From positions 372,001 to 436,000 of the forward strand of contig NZ_JBOUVX010000003.1 in assembly GCF_050789285.1 (NCBI RefSeq): a stretch of DNA of 64,000 bases, in the 5' to 3' direction. Shown here piece by piece: positions 61,038-64,000 of the stretch. Position 1 is the first letter of the stretch, and every line of letters begins with the position of its first letter. A program made the translations under genes and the position numbers. The stretch comes from CAVPWP01 sp050789285 (GTDB taxonomy: Bacteria > Pseudomonadota > Alphaproteobacteria > Rhodobacterales > Rhodobacteraceae). Below the pieces are notes generated by a model. It saw nothing but the letters and a program-made list of their open reading frames with translations, had not been told where the DNA came from and did no database searches.

Positions 61038-62555
61038 ATGACGAACCCGCTTTTCGAGACTCTCTTCGCCCCCCACGCGGGCAGCGCGCGGCCATTCCTG
61101 ACCCTCGCGGACGGGCGCGGCGTGACCTACGCCGCGTTCCTGACGCAGGCCGGCCGCGCCGCCCGCGCGCTGACCGACCTTGGCCTTGTCCCGGGCGACC
61201 GTGTCGCGGCACAGGTCGGGAAATCGCCCGAGGCGCTGGTGCTTTACGCCGCCTGCGTTCAGGCGGGCCTCGTCTTCCTCCCGCTGAACACCGCCTATAC
61301 GCCGGCCGAACTGGACTATTTCATCGGCAACAGCGGGGCCGCGCTGGTCGTGACCGACAGTCGCGCCCGTTCGGCACTCGCGCCCGTCGTCCAGCGCCTT
61401 GGCGCACGGATCGAGACGCTTGACGCCGACGGCACGGGCAGCCTGCCGGCGCTGTGGGAAGCGGCAGAGGCGGACGTCGCGCCTGCCGCGCGCGGGCCCG
61501 ACGACCTTGCCGCGCTGCTTTACACCTCGGGGACGACGGGGCGCTCGAAGGGCGCGATGCTGACGCAGGCCAACCTTCTGTCGAACGCGCAGACGCTGGC
61601 GCGCGAATGGCAGTTCACCGACCGCGACGTGCTGCTGCACGCGTTGCCGATCTTTCACACGCACGGGCTCTTCGTGGCCACCAACGTGGTGCTCGCCACC
61701 GGCGGCGCGATGATCTTCCTGCCGCGCTTCGACCTTGACGCGGTGGTCGCCGCCCTGCCCCGCGCGACGGCGATGATGGGCGTGCCCACCTTCTATACCC
61801 GGCTGCTGGACGATGCGCGCCTGACGCGGGACCTGGTGGCGCACATGCGGCTGTTCGTGTCGGGCTCGGCGCCGCTTCTGAAGGAGACGCACCGCCAGTT
61901 CGCCGCCCGGACCGGCCACGCGATCCTCGAACGCTACGGCATGACCGAGACGAACATGAACACATCGAACCCCTACGCGGGCGCGCGGCGGCCGGGCACG
62001 GTGGGCAAGCCCCTGCCGGGGGTCGAGTTGCGCGTCTGCGCGCCCGGCACCGCAAACGAGGTCGCGCCGGGCGAGATCGGCATGATCGAGGTGCGCGGCC
62101 CCAATGTCTTCAAGGGCTACTGGCAGATGCCCGACAAGACCGCCGAGGACCTGCGCCCGGACGGCTGGTTCATCACCGGCGACCTGGGTCAAATCGACGA
62201 GGACGGCTATGTCCATATCGTCGGACGCGGCAAGGACCTGATCATCTCGGGCGGGCTGAACATCTATCCCAAGGAGGTCGAGCTTCTGCTCGACGCCCAG
62301 CCCGGCGTGGCCGAAAGCGCCGTGATCGGCGTGCCGCATCCCGACTTCGGCGAGGCGGTGCTTGCCGTTCTGGTGCCAGAGGTTGGGCGCGCGCCGGACA
62401 TTCCGGCGATCGAGGCCGTGGTGGGCAAAAGCCTTGCCCGGTTCAAGCACCCGCGCCGCTACATCCTGGTCGACGCGCTGCCGCGCAACACGATGGGCAA
62501 GGTCCAGAAGGCCGAGATGCGCAAGACCTACGCCGATCTCTTCGCGATGGTCTGA
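61038..62555 (+). CDS. Malonyl-CoA synthetase-like acyl-CoA synthetase (MatB-like)
   Basis: A 505-residue ANL-superfamily enzyme. ATP motif LLYTSGTTGRSKGAM, HTHGLFVA, and RYGMTETNMNTSNPY, the last being typical of MatB; C-terminal lysine in NTMGKVQK. It should activate malonate or methylmalonate to the CoA thioester. No malonate decarboxylase or transporter is beside it. ATG 61038 gives the family start MTNPLFETLF. Confidence 0.86.
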   Translation: MTNPLFETLFAPHAGSARPFLTLADGRGVTYAAFLTQAGRAARALTDLGLVPGDRVAAQVGKSPEALVLYAACVQAGLVFLPLNTAYTPAELDYFIGNSGAALVVTDSRARSALAPVVQRLGARIETLDADGTGSLPALWEAAEADVAPAARGPDDLAALLYTSGTTGRSKGAMLTQANLLSNAQTLAREWQFTDRDVLLHALPIFHTHGLFVATNVVLATGGAMIFLPRFDLDAVVAALPRATAMMGVPTFYTRLLDDARLTRDLVAHMRLFVSGSAPLLKETHRQFAARTGHAILERYGMTETNMNTSNPYAGARRPGTVGKPLPGVELRVCAPGTANEVAPGEIGMIEVRGPNVFKGYWQMPDKTAEDLRPDGWFITGDLGQIDEDGYVHIVGRGKDLIISGGLNIYPKEVELLLDAQPGVAESAVIGVPHPDFGEAVLAVLVPEVGRAPDIPAIEAVVGKSLARFKHPRRYILVDALPRNTMGKVQKAEMRKTYADLFAMV

Positions 62556-62582
62556 CGCCTGCGGACCGCGCCAACGCGCGCC

Positions 62583-64000
62583 TCAGGCGACGGCCGAAGA
62601 CTCGAGCAGCGCCTCTGGCGGGATGCCGCGCTTGGCCGCGCTTTCGCGCACCGCCTCGCGCAGGTTCGGGCTGCGCGCCAGAAGCCGGCGGAAGCGCGTC
62701 TCGTCCAGTACCAGAAGCGTCGAGGGCGCGATCGCACGCACCTCGGTCCGGCGCGGCCGGCGCATCAGGATCGCAAGCTGTCCGAACATCTCGCCCCGGC
62801 CCAGAAGCGTGGCCTGGCCCGCGGTCTCGGCCTCGACCGCGCCCGAGGCGATGAAGAACACGCTGCGCGCGGGTTCGTCGCGGCGCAAGATCACCTCGCC
62901 CTCGTCGGCATAGCGCGTGCGCAGCGCCCGGCTCAGACGCCTCAGCGAGCGGTCGTCGAGATCGGCGAAAACCGGCACCTGCTGCACCAGTTCGGCGCGG
63001 CGCATCGCGAGGTCAAGCTTCGGGCGCGCCTCGGCGGCGGCGCGAAGCTCGGCGATGTCCTCCATCAGCGCGCTGTGCAGTTCATCCCCGATCAGGCCGT
63101 CCTCGTGCATCGCCGCGTATTCGCGTTCCTCAAGCCGCAGCGCCGTGCGCCGGATGAAGCGGCGCTCCAGTTCCTCGGCATAGCCGGGATACTGCAGCCG
63201 CAGTCCTTCCAGCGCCGTGTCGACGGCGTCGCGCCGCCTCTCCAGAAGTTCCTGCAGAAGCTCCGCCACCCGGCGGCCGTGGATGCGCCGGATGCGGCCG
63301 TCGATGAACCCGTCAAGATCGCGCAGGATCAACCGCTGCGCCAGCAGCGTCTCGAACCGGTCCGCGGTCATCCGCGCCAGCGGCGGGGAGATCCCGACCC
63401 GGTCGTGCAGCCGGACCGCGGCCCGGAACCCGCGCCCGTAGCCCACGCTGCGCCGGGCGGCGCGCTGATACCCCGTGCGGCCCCCGGCCCGCGTCGCCTC
63501 GATCAGCTGGTCGGCGTTCGACAGCAGCTTTTCGGACAGGCGCGAGGCGATCGTGCGCTCGCGCATCCGGGCAAGGATGGTGTCGCGCTCGGCGCCGGCC
63601 AGCGCGATCAGCCCCAGCGTGATCCGGTCGCGGTCGAGGATTTCGGCGTTCTCCTCGGCGGCCTTGACCGCTTCATCCAGCCTTTCGCCAAAGCGCTTGG
63701 CCTCGGACCGCACGATCTCACGGGTCAGTTCGTAGGTCTCGGTGGTCCGTGCCACGTCCTCGCGCACGGTCTGAAGCGCAACCGCGATGACCTGGTTCGA
63801 CAGCGCCTGGTCGATGGGCGACAGCGTGTCGAGGCCAAGCCGCCGGATCACCCAGCGCAGCGTCGTGCCCTGCCCGATCAGCGTGAACAGGGTGAACCCG
63901 GTGGCAAGGATCGCGACCAGGCGCTTGATCTCGACCGGGATGGCCTGGCTTTCGGTGACGGCAAGCGCCAGCGCCAGCGTCACCGCCCCGCGCAGACCGC
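62583..64000 (-). CDS. NhaP-type cation/proton antiporter with cyclic-nucleotide-binding domain (5' truncated by the window)
   Basis: At least 472 residues; the 5' part lies beyond 64000, since the frame stays open to the edge and reads GLRGAVTLALAL, a conserved NhaP motif. After the last membrane segments (AILATGFTLFTLIGQG) comes a long helical Arg/Glu-rich cytosolic region and a cNMP-binding domain (about the last 120 residues; FADLDDRSLRRLSRALR, GRGEMFGQLAILMRRPRRTEV). It is a Na+/H+ or K+/H+ antiporter probably gated by a nucleotide. Confidence 0.85.
   Translation of the reverse strand, partial: GLRGAVTLALALAVTESQAIPVEIKRLVAILATGFTLFTLIGQGTTLRWVIRRLGLDTLSPIDQALSNQVIAVALQTVREDVARTTETYELTREIVRSEAKRFGERLDEAVKAAEENAEILDRDRITLGLIALAGAERDTILARMRERTIASRLSEKLLSNADQLIEATRAGGRTGYQRAARRSVGYGRGFRAAVRLHDRVGISPPLARMTADRFETLLAQRLILRDLDGFIDGRIRRIHGRRVAELLQELLERRRDAVDTALEGLRLQYPGYAEELERRFIRRTALRLEEREYAAMHEDGLIGDELHSALMEDIAELRAAAEARPKLDLAMRRAELVQQVPVFADLDDRSLRRLSRALRTRYADEGEVILRRDEPARSVFFIASGAVEAETAGQATLLGRGEMFGQLAILMRRPRRTEVRAIAPSTLLVLDETRFRRLLARSPNLREAVRESAAKRGIPPEALLESSAVA

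Noticed and set aside
1..64000. CRISPR arrays, prophage, transposons, rRNA
   Set aside because: No regularly spaced repeats, transposase, integrase, phage structural genes or rRNA motifs were seen on either strand.

Overview
The window is high-GC DNA with dense, mostly short-spaced genes. It looks like a chromosomal segment of an alphaproteobacterium of the Rhodobacteraceae sensu lato (the Rhodobacter/Paracoccus/Roseobacter group). The grounds are the phaZ-phaC-phaP-phaR polyhydroxyalkanoate (PHA) locus in its typical order, a MaoC-phosphate acetyltransferase fusion next to acetate kinase, DUF1223 facing aconitase, a GAAC-N7-GAAC SOS box of alphaproteobacterial type, frequent GTG/TTG starts and several apparently leaderless genes. 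No insertion sequence, prophage, integron or CRISPR array was seen. The species cannot be named from the sequence.

Layout. 0-5.4 kb: two alpha/beta hydrolases (one fused to a membrane domain), the acyl-phosphate pair (MaoC-Pta, AckA) and a TerB-like protein. 5.5-13.7 kb: a polar-amino-acid-type ABC transporter followed by two glutamine-synthetase-like ligases, a class I glutamine amidotransferase and a PuuB-like FAD oxidase, which together look like an uptake-plus-gamma-glutamylation catabolic cluster for an amine. 13.8-16.5 kb: a DegT-family aminotransferase, a LysR regulator and a GFA-family zinc protein. 16.5-21 kb: the PHA locus with readable PhaR operator candidates. 21-27 kb: SulP transporter, hydrolase, DUF3572, a PleD-like diguanylate cyclase, and an ECF sigma factor operon with an EF-hand protein and a Spy/CpxP-like sensor.

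27-42 kb holds housekeeping and envelope genes: DUF983, Nudix, EamA, lipocalin, a small lipoprotein, aldo/keto reductase, an orphan ImuA-like gene under a LexA box, YceI, MFS, MetRS, a Pro/Ala-rich membrane protein divergent from a hybrid histidine kinase, tRNA-Leu(UAA), a TPR protein, rhomboid and a second GFA protein. 42-52 kb: inositol monophosphatase, two small secreted proteins sharing a cysteine motif, a lone divergent FliG, a lauroyl-type acyltransferase, DUF1223, aconitase with a striking promoter dyad, TauE/SafE and DusA. 52-61 kb is accessory-like: an AraC regulator with a tandem direct-repeat operator before an NmrA/DUF4345/DUF1772 operon, a P-loop kinase-like gene, and a facing minus-strand operon (4-TM protein, SDR, DUF4386, hydrolase) with a GlxA-type regulator. 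61-64 kb: a MatB-like acyl-CoA synthetase and the 3' part of a cyclic-nucleotide-domain cation/proton antiporter.

No intergenic stretch exceeds 300 bases; the largest (60739-61037, 299 bases) holds only presumed promoter DNA. No large obviously undescribed system is evident. The most informative signals are regulatory: AraC tandem repeat, PhaR sites inside the phaP promoter, LexA box in the ImuA-like promoter, aconitase dyad, and a recurrent -10 box six or seven bases before the start codon.
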